DNA from: an uncultured Mollicutes bacterium
GTDB lineage: Bacteria > Bacillota_I > Bacilli_A > RFN20 > CAG-288
Length of the DNA: 64,000 bases
Direction of reading: 5' to 3'
Assembly (NCBI GenBank): GCA_900539865.1
Contig: UQDS01000002.1
Coordinates: 193,088 to 257,087, forward strand
Shown one piece after another: positions 52,689-60,783 of this stretch. Within the stretch, counting starts at the first letter, position 1, and the number at the start of each line of letters is the position of its first letter. The notes beneath the pieces are model-generated. The model saw only the letters and a program-made list of their open reading frames with translations, searched no databases and was not told the origin of the DNA. Made by a program: the position numbers and the translations under genes.

Positions 52689-53334
52689 GAAAAAATGCAC
52701 ACTCTACGAATACGATCAAAAGATTCGTGAGGATAATCACGTTGAATTTATCGCTGGATTTGACGAAGCGGGGCGCGGACCTCTTGCCGGGCCGGTCTCT
52801 TGCGCCGGTGTCGTTTTACCAAAGGATTACCACAATCCTCTCATCAACGACAGCAAAAAACTCACCGACCATCAACGAAGACAACTGGCTTTAGATATCA
52901 AAGAACATGCGCTTTGTTATCACGTTATTCTTGTACCTGTAGAAGTCATTGATACAATCAATATTTTGGAAGCAGATCGTCAAGGGATGGAAACTTGTCT
53001 TGCCGAACTGCAAAAGAAAGTTCCTGTCGATTATCTCATCACCGATTATATGTCTCTTACCAGTGACCTTCCGTTACTCTCTATCGCAAAAGGCGATGCC
53101 ACCTCTCTTTCGGTCGCAGCTGCTTCTATCCTTGCCAAAGTCACTCGTGATGATTATATGGTCAACCTTGATAAACAATACCCCCTGTATCACTTTGCCA
53201 AAAACAAAGGATACGGAACGAAGCAACACATCGAGGCGATAAAAAATTATGGATACCTTCCGGGAATCCATCGCATCTCTTTCGAACCGGTGAAATCGAT
53301 GTATTTGGGTGTTGAACAGCTGAAACTTTTTTAA
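52681..53334 (+). CDS. rnhB: Ribonuclease HII
   Basis: 217 residues. Removes RNA (including single ribonucleotides) from RNA-DNA hybrids. Signature GFDEAGRGPLAGPV (catalytic Asp-Glu), NDSKKLT, a later catalytic Asp in YLITDYM, and AAASILAKVTRDDYM, then GYGTKQH. Overlaps rbgA by 8 bp and is probably translated from the same mRNA. Confidence 0.95.
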   Translation: MSEKKCTLYEYDQKIREDNHVEFIAGFDEAGRGPLAGPVSCAGVVLPKDYHNPLINDSKKLTDHQRRQLALDIKEHALCYHVILVPVEVIDTINILEADRQGMETCLAELQKKVPVDYLITDYMSLTSDLPLLSIAKGDATSLSVAAASILAKVTRDDYMVNLDKQYPLYHFAKNKGYGTKQHIEAIKNYGYLPGIHRISFEPVKSMYLGVEQLKLF

Positions 53335-53348
53335 AAAGCTAAAAATAT

Positions 53349-53386
53349 AAACTCCTTTCTTCCAATAAGTAGAGAAAGGAGTTTTT
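53349..53386 (+). terminator. Terminator-like hairpin containing the dprA Shine-Dalgarno
   Basis: Stem AAACTCCTTTCT (53349-53360) / AGAAAGGAGTTT (53373-53384), 12-nt loop, T-run 53382-53386. The SD AAAGGAG (53375-53381) of dprA is in the 3' arm, so readthrough RNA would mask it. Confidence 0.7.
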
Positions 53387-53388
53387 CT

Positions 53389-54189
53389 ATGAAATTATCC
53401 CCGCGTGAAATACTGTTTGCACTCTCCTATCAAAACAAAGGAGAGTGGAAGAAAATCTTGCAAGATCTCAAAGAGAAGAAACCTTTATCTAAAGAAGACA
53501 TTGACTATTGTCACAGAGCCTGTCGCAACACTTATTTAAGTTTGTTAGATGAAGAATACCCCTCTTATTTTAAAGAGATTACTCACCCTCCTTTTTTACT
53601 TTATTATTACGGAAACATTTCCCTCTTGCATCACCCCCATAAACTTTCTGTCGTCGGAACAAGAAAACCGACTCTTTATCAAAATGACACGGTTTATCAA
53701 CTGATTCAAAAAGTGGAAGAAAAGACAAACTGCCAAACTTGTATTGTCTCTGGTATGGCGCAAGGAATCGATCAGGCTTCCTTAAAAGCTGCCCGCGACC
53801 GAAACGCCCCGATTATCGCCGTCATCGGCTCCGGGATAGATAATCCATACCCCAGAGAAAACGATGGGCTCTACGAGTACTGTAAAGGTTCAAACGGGCT
53901 TATTCTCAGCGAATATCCAGGCAATTGTAACGCAAAAAGAGATAATTTCATTTTTCGCAACCGTTTAATTGTCGCACTGAGTGAAATCCTGTTTGTCGGA
54001 GGAGGAAAGTTACACAGCGGAACCTCTTCCTCTGCTAACTTAGCACTTGACTACAACAAAGAAATTTTGGCCTTGCCTTGTAATATTAGCGGAGATGATC
54101 TTACGAATGTTCTCATTCGCGATGGAGCGACCAGTGTGCTCGATGAGAATGATATTTTAAGCGCCTTAAAAGCACAGGCTGAGAAATGA
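53389..54189 (+). CDS. dprA: DNA processing protein DprA
   Basis: 266 residues. Rossmann-like DprA core: LSVVGTRKPT, CIVSGMAQGIDQASLKAA, IAVIGSGIDNPYPREN, SEYPG, NFIFRNRLIVALSEILFVGGG, SGTSSSANLALDYNKEILALP. Loads RecA on incoming single-stranded DNA in natural transformation. The order rnhB-dprA-topA is conserved in Firmicutes. Its SD is embedded in a terminator-like hairpin. No other competence gene is in the window. Confidence 0.95.
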   Translation: MKLSPREILFALSYQNKGEWKKILQDLKEKKPLSKEDIDYCHRACRNTYLSLLDEEYPSYFKEITHPPFLLYYYGNISLLHHPHKLSVVGTRKPTLYQNDTVYQLIQKVEEKTNCQTCIVSGMAQGIDQASLKAARDRNAPIIAVIGSGIDNPYPRENDGLYEYCKGSNGLILSEYPGNCNAKRDNFIFRNRLIVALSEILFVGGGKLHSGTSSSANLALDYNKEILALPCNISGDDLTNVLIRDGATSVLDENDILSALKAQAEK

Positions 54190-54234
54190 TAAAAAATTTT
54201 AGCTATGCTAATAATATAAATATGCGTCTCTCGC

Positions 54235-54263
54235 TTGACAAAATTGTACACAATCTTAATAAT
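54235..54263 (+). promoter_or_regulatory. Promoter of topA
   Basis: TTGACA (54235-54240), 17 bp, AATAAT (54258-54263). Start of transcription about 54270, so the TTG at 54272 is an unlikely start and ATG 54290 is preferred. Confidence 0.7.
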
Positions 54264-54289
54264 ATCTTTGTTTGAAAGTGTGTGCCATC

Positions 54290-56461
54290 ATGAAATTAAT
54301 TATTGTAGAATCTCCTCACAAAAGTGAGACAATCGGCAAGTTTTTAGGCTCCGATTATAAAGTGTTAGCGTCCAAAGGTCACATCTGTGATCTCTCTGTC
54401 CACGGCAAGATGGGTTTAGGTGTTGATGTAGAACACGGATTTAAACCTGCTTATGAAATCAGCAAAGAGAAGCAAAGCGTCGTCACCGCCTTAAAAAAGG
54501 CGCTGAGCAAAGCAGATGATGTTTATCTTGCAACCGACCCTGACCGCGAAGGAGAAGCGATTTCTTATCATCTCGCTCGTGTCTTAGGTTTAGACATTGC
54601 AACAACAAAGCGTTTAGAGTTTCACGAAATCACAAAGAGCGCGGTAAACAAAGCTTTGGCTTCCCCGCGTCACATCGATATGGAATTGGTCCAATCGCAA
54701 GAGACAAGACGTATCATTGACCGTCTTATGGGTTTTCGTCTTTCTACCTTGTTGCAAAAGAAAATTAAATCTCAATCCGCAGGACGCGTTCAATCGGTCG
54801 TTTTAAAGTTTATCGTCGATAGAGAAAAAGAAATCAAAGAATTCATCCCAGTAGAGTACTGGACAATTCAAGGAACTTTCTTTGATAACGCTTCTCTTAA
54901 AATCGCTGCCGATCTTTCTTCTTATCAAGGAAAAAGCATCGCGGTCCACAACGAAGAAGAAGCAGACAAGATTCTTTCCAGCCTCCCGCACGAGTTCACT
55001 GTAAAGAACATCAAGAAAAATGTTGTGAAAAAAGAGCCTCGTCCTCCCTTTATCACCTCCACTTTACAACAAGAAGCTTTTATCCGTTATCACTTTTCTG
55101 CTGAGAGAACCTCTGCCATTGCGCAAAAGCTTTATGAAGGTTTAGATATCGGCGGACAAACCACCGGTCTTATCACCTATATGAGAACCGACTCCATCCG
55201 TCTCTCCAATGAATTTGTCTCCTCTTGCAAAGACTTTATTCAAAATAAATTCGGATCGGATTACTTAGGTTATGCGCATGTCCAAAAGAGCAACAAAAAT
55301 GTTCAAGACGCTCACGAAGCAATCCGCCCCACCGACATCAACCTCACTCCGAAAGCGATCAAAGAATTTTTAACACGCGATGAATACCATCTTTACAGCC
55401 TCATTTATCAAAGAGCTGTCGCTTCTTTGATGGCTGCAAAAAAAGATGAAGTAACTACCTTAGTCTTTACCGGAAACGACTATGACTTCACCACCTCTTC
55501 CACTTCCACACTTTTTGCCGGTTACACTAAAATTTACGAAGAAAGCGAAGAAAAAGAAGAGGGTGAAACAAAGAAAGCAAATGCGGTTTCCATCCCTCAA
55601 AACATTCAGATTGGCGATGTATTTACCTTAGATGATGTCTCGAAAACACAGCACTTTACCAAAGCTCCATCTCGTTATAACGAAGGAAAAATTGTTAAAC
55701 TGATGCAAGAGAATGGCATCGGCCGTCCTTCCACATATGCTAAGACGATTTCTACCCTCATAGACCGCGAGTATGTCAAGAGTGTAAAAGGCGCTTTAAT
55801 CCCGACAGAACAAGGGGAATTAACAGTCAGCAAATTGGAAGAATACTTCCCGAAGTATATGGATGCTTCTTATACCGCTGGCATGGAAACTTCCTTAGAT
55901 CACATCGCAGATGGAGAAACAGACGGTTTAAAACTCTTGACCGATTTCTGGGATGAATTCCAAAAATATTATGCTTCCGCCGAAGAAAAAATGGAAAAGT
56001 TGCAACCTAAGATAGTAGAAGGAAAAATATGTCCGATCTGCGGTTCTCCTCTGGTCTATCGCAAAGGCAAATATGGAGAATTCATCGGCTGTTCCAACTA
56101 TCCGAAATGCACCTATATCGAACGTCAAAAAGAAGAGCCCGAAAAGGTGGTCGATCACACCTGCCCCAAATGCGGAGCCACTCTTGTTTGGCGCAAGAGC
56201 AAACGCGGTGAATTCATCGGCTGTTCCAACTATCCAAAATGCGACTATATGGAAGATAAAGATGGAAACGAATTGACCAAGAAAAAAACAGAAATTGTCA
56301 TTCCGAAAGACGCTCCTCTTTGTCCCCGTTGTCACACCGGTCATCTCATTGAGAAAAAGAGCCGTTGGGGCAAGACCTTCACCGGTTGTTCCAACTATCC
56401 GAAGTGCCGCTATATCGTCCCGAACGACAAAACAAAAAAGAACAACGAAGACGAAGAATAA
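54290..56461 (+). CDS. topA: DNA topoisomerase I
   Basis: 723 residues. N-terminal Toprim domain (MKLIIVESPHKSETI, ATDPDREGEAISYH), catalytic Tyr297 in LITYMRTDSIRLS, GRPSTYAKTI, and three C-terminal C4 zinc ribbons (CPICGSPL, CPKCGATL, CPRCHTGH, each closing with CSNYPKC). Relaxes negative supercoils. The first two ribbons are almost identical at DNA level over about 29 bp. It ends at a strong terminator. Confidence 0.96.
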   Translation: MKLIIVESPHKSETIGKFLGSDYKVLASKGHICDLSVHGKMGLGVDVEHGFKPAYEISKEKQSVVTALKKALSKADDVYLATDPDREGEAISYHLARVLGLDIATTKRLEFHEITKSAVNKALASPRHIDMELVQSQETRRIIDRLMGFRLSTLLQKKIKSQSAGRVQSVVLKFIVDREKEIKEFIPVEYWTIQGTFFDNASLKIAADLSSYQGKSIAVHNEEEADKILSSLPHEFTVKNIKKNVVKKEPRPPFITSTLQQEAFIRYHFSAERTSAIAQKLYEGLDIGGQTTGLITYMRTDSIRLSNEFVSSCKDFIQNKFGSDYLGYAHVQKSNKNVQDAHEAIRPTDINLTPKAIKEFLTRDEYHLYSLIYQRAVASLMAAKKDEVTTLVFTGNDYDFTTSSTSTLFAGYTKIYEESEEKEEGETKKANAVSIPQNIQIGDVFTLDDVSKTQHFTKAPSRYNEGKIVKLMQENGIGRPSTYAKTISTLIDREYVKSVKGALIPTEQGELTVSKLEEYFPKYMDASYTAGMETSLDHIADGETDGLKLLTDFWDEFQKYYASAEEKMEKLQPKIVEGKICPICGSPLVYRKGKYGEFIGCSNYPKCTYIERQKEEPEKVVDHTCPKCGATLVWRKSKRGEFIGCSNYPKCDYMEDKDGNELTKKKTEIVIPKDAPLCPRCHTGHLIEKKSRWGKTFTGCSNYPKCRYIVPNDKTKKNNEDEE

Positions 56462-56465
56462 TTAC

Positions 56466-56501
56466 AAAAATCCGCTTTATTAGCAAAGCGGATTTTTCTT
56501 T
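56466..56501 (+). terminator. Terminator after topA
   Basis: Stem AAAAATCCGCTTT (56466-56478) / AAAGCGGATTTTT (56485-56497), 6-nt loop, T-rich tail. Confidence 0.9.
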
Positions 56502-56534
56502 TACCAGGAAGTGTGCCTACTTTTTTATTCTTTT

Positions 56535-56543
56535 TGATATGAT
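56535..56543 (+). promoter_or_regulatory. Extended -10 promoter of the hemolysin III-like gene, leaderless
   Basis: TGATATGAT ends 9 bp before ATG 56553; no Shine-Dalgarno. Confidence 0.5.
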
Positions 56544-56552
56544 ATAAGTGTT

Positions 56553-57488
56553 ATGAAAAAAAGTGAATATAAAGATTTAAAAAATAAGATCATCGAAGAT
56601 GGCAATAAAAAGCTCGAAGCGCTTATTGCCGAATACAAAGAAGAAAAGAAGACATTTAAAGAGCGCAAAAAAGAATTCAAGAAAGGAAAGAAACAATTGC
56701 GTGACGATATCGGAGGTTCACTAGATCAACTGCATCTTCAATATCAAGGACAACCTTTTGAAAAAGAGGTAAAGCCCCGTGAAAAAGATATGTCCGAAAC
56801 GGAACTTCGTGAACTGCGCAATAAAAAACACCTTCCCTTTTACTTTTACGGAGAAGAAATTTTCAATTTTGTAACCCACACTGTCGGCGGCGGTATCAGT
56901 ATTGCTTTCCTCATTATCAGCATTGTTTGCAGCTTGATTTACAAGCCTGGAAACATGATGATATTGTTCTCCATGATTTTCTTTTGCTTAACTTCTATCG
57001 CTCTCTATTCTGTCTCCGCTATTTATCATGGGCTTCATATCAACACAGGGAAAACCGTCTTCCAAGTTTTAGATCACTGTACGATTTACCTTTTGATTGC
57101 AGGTACTTATACTCCTGCTGTTTTAATCGGTATGCAAAGCATCTCCCCTTATCACTATATTTTCTTAGGCGGCATCTATCTCTTATCCATTTTAGGAATC
57201 GTTTTAAATGCGACTATGATGAAGAAAAAAGCAGTCGTTATCATCTCTATGATTCTTTATATTCTTATCGGCTGGGGCATCATTGGATTCTATCCTGTTC
57301 TCGTTGAAAACATTCAGTTTGGCGGCATGATGCTGTTGCTTTTTGGCGGTATCAGTTATACGCTCGGTTCCATCCTTTACGGCATCGGTTCAAAAAAGCG
57401 TTATTTCCACTCTATTTTCCATATCTTTGTCATCTTTGGAACTGTTCTTCAATTCCTTGCTCTTTTACTCTACGGAGTGATTTTCTAA
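56553..57488 (+). CDS. Hemolysin III / PAQR-family membrane protein with coiled-coil N-terminus
   Basis: 311 residues. About 95 Lys/Glu-rich, probably coiled-coil residues precede the usual ~210-residue HlyIII core with seven predicted helices (EEIFNFVTHTVGGGISIAF, ALYSVSAIYHGLH with the family His, LDHCTIYLLIAGTYTPAVL, and a final FHIFVIFGTVLQF). These conserved His/Asp residues bind zinc in PAQR relatives. Function in bacteria is poorly known. In B. subtilis trmFO stands at this place between topA and xerC. Stop overlaps the xerC start. Confidence 0.88.
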   Translation: MKKSEYKDLKNKIIEDGNKKLEALIAEYKEEKKTFKERKKEFKKGKKQLRDDIGGSLDQLHLQYQGQPFEKEVKPREKDMSETELRELRNKKHLPFYFYGEEIFNFVTHTVGGGISIAFLIISIVCSLIYKPGNMMILFSMIFFCLTSIALYSVSAIYHGLHINTGKTVFQVLDHCTIYLLIAGTYTPAVLIGMQSISPYHYIFLGGIYLLSILGIVLNATMMKKKAVVIISMILYILIGWGIIGFYPVLVENIQFGGMMLLLFGGISYTLGSILYGIGSKKRYFHSIFHIFVIFGTVLQFLALLLYGVIF

Positions 57489-58426
57489 TGACGCAACCAA
57501 CGTTTTATGAAGTGAACAAAGATGATGATCTCTCTGCTTTTTTAAACTATTTAAAAGACAATAGAAATTATTCTCCGTTCACCATAAAAAGTTATCAGAT
57601 TGATATAGAGCAGTTTCTTGCGTTTCTCCAAGAGGAAAGCATAAAGAAAACAGATGTAGAAAGAGGAGATATTCGTCTCTTCTTGTTAAGACTGAACAAA
57701 GAACAATTAGAAGCTTCCACAATCCAACGCAAAATTTCTTCGCTGCGTCACTTCTATCGTTTTCTTGTTCTTTATCGTCAATATTCTAAAAACCCTTTTG
57801 ATTTAGTCTCATCGCCACGGAAAAGTAAAAAACTCCCTTCCTTCTTTTCACATGAAGAGATTTCCACTCTCTTAAATGACAATCAAAAAAGGACAGATAA
57901 ATATCAAAAAAGAGATCAAGCAATCATGGAGTTACTCTTTGCTTCCGGATTGCGTGCAAGCGAGTTGATTAATTTAAAATTTCAAGATGTCGATTTTGAA
58001 GAAAAATCAATAAAAGTACTCGGCAAAAACAATAAGCAACGAATAACACATTTCAATAATGTTACAAAAGATGCTTTATTAAATTACAAAAATTCACTGC
58101 GTGTTATCTTGCTTGGAAATAACGAAGACAACGATATAATTTTTTTAAATAAAGAAGGAAAGAAACTGAGTGAACGAGGCCTAGAATACATTGTGGAAGA
58201 GGCCTCAAAGAAAGCCGGGTTTTCTCTTCACGTTCACCCGCACATGTTTCGTCACTCCTTTGCGACGGAACTGATGAATAACGGAGCTGATATTCGTGTT
58301 ATTCAAGAGCTTTTAGGCCACTCTTCTGTCTCAACCACCTCAATCTACACAGACGTATCTTTTCAAGATTTAAAAGAAACATACGATAACTGTTTTCCGT
58401 CACTAAAAGATAAAAAAGGAGCTTAA
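57488..58426 (+). CDS. xerC: Tyrosine recombinase XerC
   Basis: 312 residues. N-terminal SAM-like core-binding domain (FLNYLKDNRNYSPFTIKSYQIDIEQFL) and catalytic domain with Arg in FASGLRASELINL, HMFRHSFAT (His-x-x-Arg), LGHSS and the nucleophile Tyr in TSIYTDV. Resolves chromosome dimers together with a partner recombinase. Synteny with topA (as codV in B. subtilis) and length favour Xer over a phage integrase. Translationally coupled to the preceding gene (TAATG). Confidence 0.9.
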   Translation: MTQPTFYEVNKDDDLSAFLNYLKDNRNYSPFTIKSYQIDIEQFLAFLQEESIKKTDVERGDIRLFLLRLNKEQLEASTIQRKISSLRHFYRFLVLYRQYSKNPFDLVSSPRKSKKLPSFFSHEEISTLLNDNQKRTDKYQKRDQAIMELLFASGLRASELINLKFQDVDFEEKSIKVLGKNNKQRITHFNNVTKDALLNYKNSLRVILLGNNEDNDIIFLNKEGKKLSERGLEYIVEEASKKAGFSLHVHPHMFRHSFATELMNNGADIRVIQELLGHSSVSTTSIYTDVSFQDLKETYDNCFPSLKDKKGA

Positions 58427-58429
58427 CAA

Positions 58430-59127
58430 ATGAAAAAGCAATTATTTTCGACTTTAACGGAACAATGTTCTTCGATGAAGACAAACACATCCTCTCTTGG
58501 AGAGCTTTTGCTTGGAATGAGTTTCATAAAGAAATTAAAGACGAAGACTTTCCTTTGCATATTCACGGCTATAGCAACAAAGAAATCTTACGCTTTCTCA
58601 CCGGAAAAGAATTTAGCAAAGAAGAGGTATTATATTACGCAGAAAAGAAAGAGTTGTACTATCAACAAATTTGTGAGGAAGATCCAGAAAACCTTCATCT
58701 GGTAAAAGGATTACCTGCTTTTTTACAAAAGCTAAAAGAGCAAAATGTGCCGATTGCTATTTGTACCGCTTCCATGAAACCAAATGTCGATTGGTATCGT
58801 AAAACTTTTCACTTAGATGATTTTTTCAAAGAGGAAAATTACATCTATGATGACGGGACAATTAAACACGGTAAGCCCGATCCGGAAATTTATTTAAGAG
58901 CCATTTCACAACTTAAAGTTAATCCAGAAGATTGTATTGTATTTGAGGACGCAATTAACGGGTTAAAATCAGCATATAACGCTGGAGTAAAAACAATCTA
59001 TGCCATAAAAAGTGAGGCAGGCGAAAAAGAAATACAACACCTGTCTTTTATCACGGGAATCTACCGAGATTTCACGGATGTTTCCGAAGATATTTTTTCT
59101 TTAATTTCTGATTGTCAAATCGTATAA
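58430..59127 (+). pseudogene. HAD-superfamily phosphatase, frameshifted near its start
   Basis: A well-placed ATG (58430, SD GGAG 8 bp upstream) opens a frame that leaves the HAD frame after three codons. The HAD frame itself encodes KAIIFDFNGTMFFDE from 58435, including the nucleophile motif DFNGT (58450-58464). That frame has no ATG before 58465, which lies after the motif. One extra A in the A5 run at 58433-58437 would restore MKKAIIFDFNGT. The rest is intact: CTASMKPN, KHGKPDPEIY, CIVFEDAINGLKSAYNAG (HAD-IA, PgmB/Gph-like, ~230 residues). Either a real mutation, slippage-dependent expression or a sequencing/assembly error. Confidence 0.8.
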
Positions 59128-59158
59128 ATTTACAATAACAACTTTATTAAATTTTACT

Positions 59159-59187
59159 TTGTATTATTTGTGGTTTTTATATATACT
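59159..59187 (+). promoter_or_regulatory. Promoter of cdaA
   Basis: TTGTAT (59159-59164), 17 bp, TATACT (59182-59187), 24 bp before ATG 59212. Confidence 0.5.
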
Positions 59188-59211
59188 AAATATATACCCG
59201 AAAGAAGAAAT

Positions 59212-59997
59212 ATGAATCTGTTAAATTTAAATGAAATGTTGAACATTGTATCTCTCACCGAAAGCAACTTCTCCAATCCGCGCTTTGTTGCTGATTTTAT
59301 TTTAGCGACCCTTTTTGTTTTGCTATTTACTGGTCTTCTTTGCTTTATCGTGAAGCGCCTTGCTGTGTTAATTGTCTTCGGTGTTCTCGACCTTCTCTTT
59401 ATCATCGCCACTGCAGTCAATCTACCTTATTTATCCTACACCTTCCTTGCGATGATTTCCGTATCTATGATCATCATCTTGTTTATCAATTCAGGTATTC
59501 TACGAAAATATATCGGCATCCCTTTAAAGTCCAATTCCAAGAAAAATGATGCTCAGACGGAAAGCGAAAAAGAAAAGATGATCAAAGACATCTGTGAAGC
59601 TGTCAAATGGTTATCGGATAATAAGACCGGCGCTTTGATCACCTTTGAAAGAAACACTCCTTTAAACATTGATAACGGTACAAAAATCAATTGTCCGATC
59701 ACACCTGAAATTATTGAGACAATCTTCTATGAAGGTACAAGACTCCACGATGGCGCTATCATCATCCGTGGAAATGTAATTGTCGCTGCCGGCGTCTTCT
59801 TCGAACCTTCTACCAAAGCCATCAATGGTAAATTTGGTTCACGCCACAGAGCCGCTTTGGGAATTTCTGAAGTTTCAGATAGTGTCACCATTGTCGTTTC
59901 TGAGGAAACAGGACGTGTTATGATTGCTCATGGCGGTATCATGGATAGTGTCAAGATGATGGAATTTGAGAAATTCTTTAGAAATCGCATCGCCTGA
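59212..59997 (+). CDS. cdaA: Diadenylate cyclase
   Basis: 261 residues from ATG 59212 (an upstream in-frame GTG at 59170 precedes the likely transcription start). Three N-terminal membrane helices, then a DAC (DisA_N) domain: GALITFERNTPL, LHDGAIII (DGA motif) and SRHRAALGISE (RHR motif). Makes c-di-AMP from two ATP, controlling potassium and osmotic balance. No cdaR or glmM neighbour, unlike many Firmicutes. Confidence 0.93.
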   Translation: MNLLNLNEMLNIVSLTESNFSNPRFVADFILATLFVLLFTGLLCFIVKRLAVLIVFGVLDLLFIIATAVNLPYLSYTFLAMISVSMIIILFINSGILRKYIGIPLKSNSKKNDAQTESEKEKMIKDICEAVKWLSDNKTGALITFERNTPLNIDNGTKINCPITPEIIETIFYEGTRLHDGAIIIRGNVIVAAGVFFEPSTKAINGKFGSRHRAALGISEVSDSVTIVVSEETGRVMIAHGGIMDSVKMMEFEKFFRNRIA

Positions 59998-60026
59998 CAT
60001 TTTCAAAATTAATTTTATAACTATTG

Positions 60027-60060
60027 ACCTCTTGGCAAATCCGTCAAGAGGTTTTTCTTT
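60027..60060 (+). terminator. Terminator after cdaA
   Basis: Stem ACCTCTTG (60027-60034) / CAAGAGGT (60045-60052), 10-nt loop, T-rich tail. Confidence 0.8.
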
Positions 60061-60082
60061 GATAAACTGAAAAAATCAAATC

Positions 60083-60113
60083 AAAAAACAGCAGTTTGTA
60101 ACAATCTGCTGTT
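60083..60113 (-). terminator. Terminator of the minus-strand small gene
   Basis: Stem AACAGCAG (60087-60094) / CTGCTGTT (60106-60113); on the minus strand six T follow (60088-60083). Confidence 0.7.
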
Positions 60114-60201
60114 AATCTAATTAAAGGCTTACTCAAGACAAAAACGATACTTAAAATCTAAAGTATAAAAGAGGTCTGCTGATTTGATATTTTTAAATTA
60201 A

Positions 60202-60468
60202 TCAATGGCTTAATCTGCTGTTGAGATCGTCTAAATCCACATCTTCCTGATGTTGTTCCAATTCTTCCAGGGCCGCCTTAACTTTCTTTACCCCTTCCGT
60301 ATCCTGATTCTGTAATCTTTTCGATGTTGATGCAGAAACAATCATAGACAAAATCATGCCAAACTCTTTTAATTCTTTTGCGTTGCGAATCTGATAATCT
60401 TTCTTTTTAAAATCACCAGCGATTTTTTCAACGACAAAAATAAAATTATCACTCACTTTGTAACTCAT
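60202..60468 (-). CDS. Small hypothetical cytoplasmic protein
   Basis: 88 residues from the ATG at 60468 (SD AAGGAAAG upstream); an in-frame ATG 9 codons earlier has no SD. Starts MSYKVSDNFIFVVEKIAG; charged, helical, with an acidic C-terminus (HQEDVDLDDLNSRLSH). No membrane segment. It is flanked by its own promoter and terminator, which supports it being real. Not recognised. Confidence 0.65.
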   Translation of the reverse strand: MSYKVSDNFIFVVEKIAGDFKKKDYQIRNAKELKEFGMILSMIVSASTSKRLQNQDTEGVKKVKAALEELEQHQEDVDLDDLNSRLSH

Positions 60469-60514
60469 ATATTTCTTTCCTTTTCCTTGCTCCATCCACG
60501 TTGTGGTTGTCTCA

Positions 60515-60544
60515 ATTATATAATGTTTATTTTCTTTTTCGCAA
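60515..60544 (-). promoter_or_regulatory. Promoter of the small hypothetical gene
   Basis: Minus strand: TTGCGA (60544-60539), 18 bp, TATAAT (60520-60515). Confidence 0.55.
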
Positions 60545-60745
60545 TGATTTTATGTTGTTTTAGCAATATTTATTTATGCGTTTTTTTGCATTCTATATAT
60601 TCCTCTTCACATCCTTCTTATTCATTTCTCGTTTTGCGTTGTGTTTGATTGAATCAAAACGAAACGAAAACGCCATATTTTCATCTAAAAAGTCTTATCT
60701 TTTTTTCATGCTTTTTTCTTTATGCGTGATTTATAACTCGTTTCT

Positions 60746-60754
60746 TGGTAGAAT
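60746..60754 (+). promoter_or_regulatory. Extended -10 promoter of deoD
   Basis: TGGTAGAAT (TGn plus TAGAAT) 29 bp before the ATG, with SD AAAGGAG between. Confidence 0.5.
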
Positions 60755-60783
60755 ATATTTATAAATAAAGGAGAATTTATTGT

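Larger units (their letters stand above)
60469..60783 (+). other. AT-rich divergent intergenic region
   Basis: Holds the minus-strand promoter (60515-60544) and the deoD promoter (60746-60754). A 62-codon hydrophobic frame at 60576-60764 lacks any ribosome binding site and is not called as a gene. Confidence 0.6.

Noticed and set aside
57488..58426. Phage or transposon integrase
   Set aside because: Position after topA, size and the XerC/CodV-like N-terminal domain fit the housekeeping recombinase. No other phage genes or att-like repeats near it; the tRNA-Ser gene is 7 kb away with no duplicated 3' end seen.
58430..58705. 91-codon frame as a separate small gene
   Set aside because: It overlaps the conserved HAD frame almost throughout, and its product has no family features. 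It is better explained as the out-of-frame reading of the HAD gene start.
60576..60764. 62-codon hydrophobic open frame
   Set aside because: No Shine-Dalgarno or promoter close to its ATG, low-complexity Phe/Leu/Ile composition as expected from T-rich DNA, and it ends inside the deoD promoter region.
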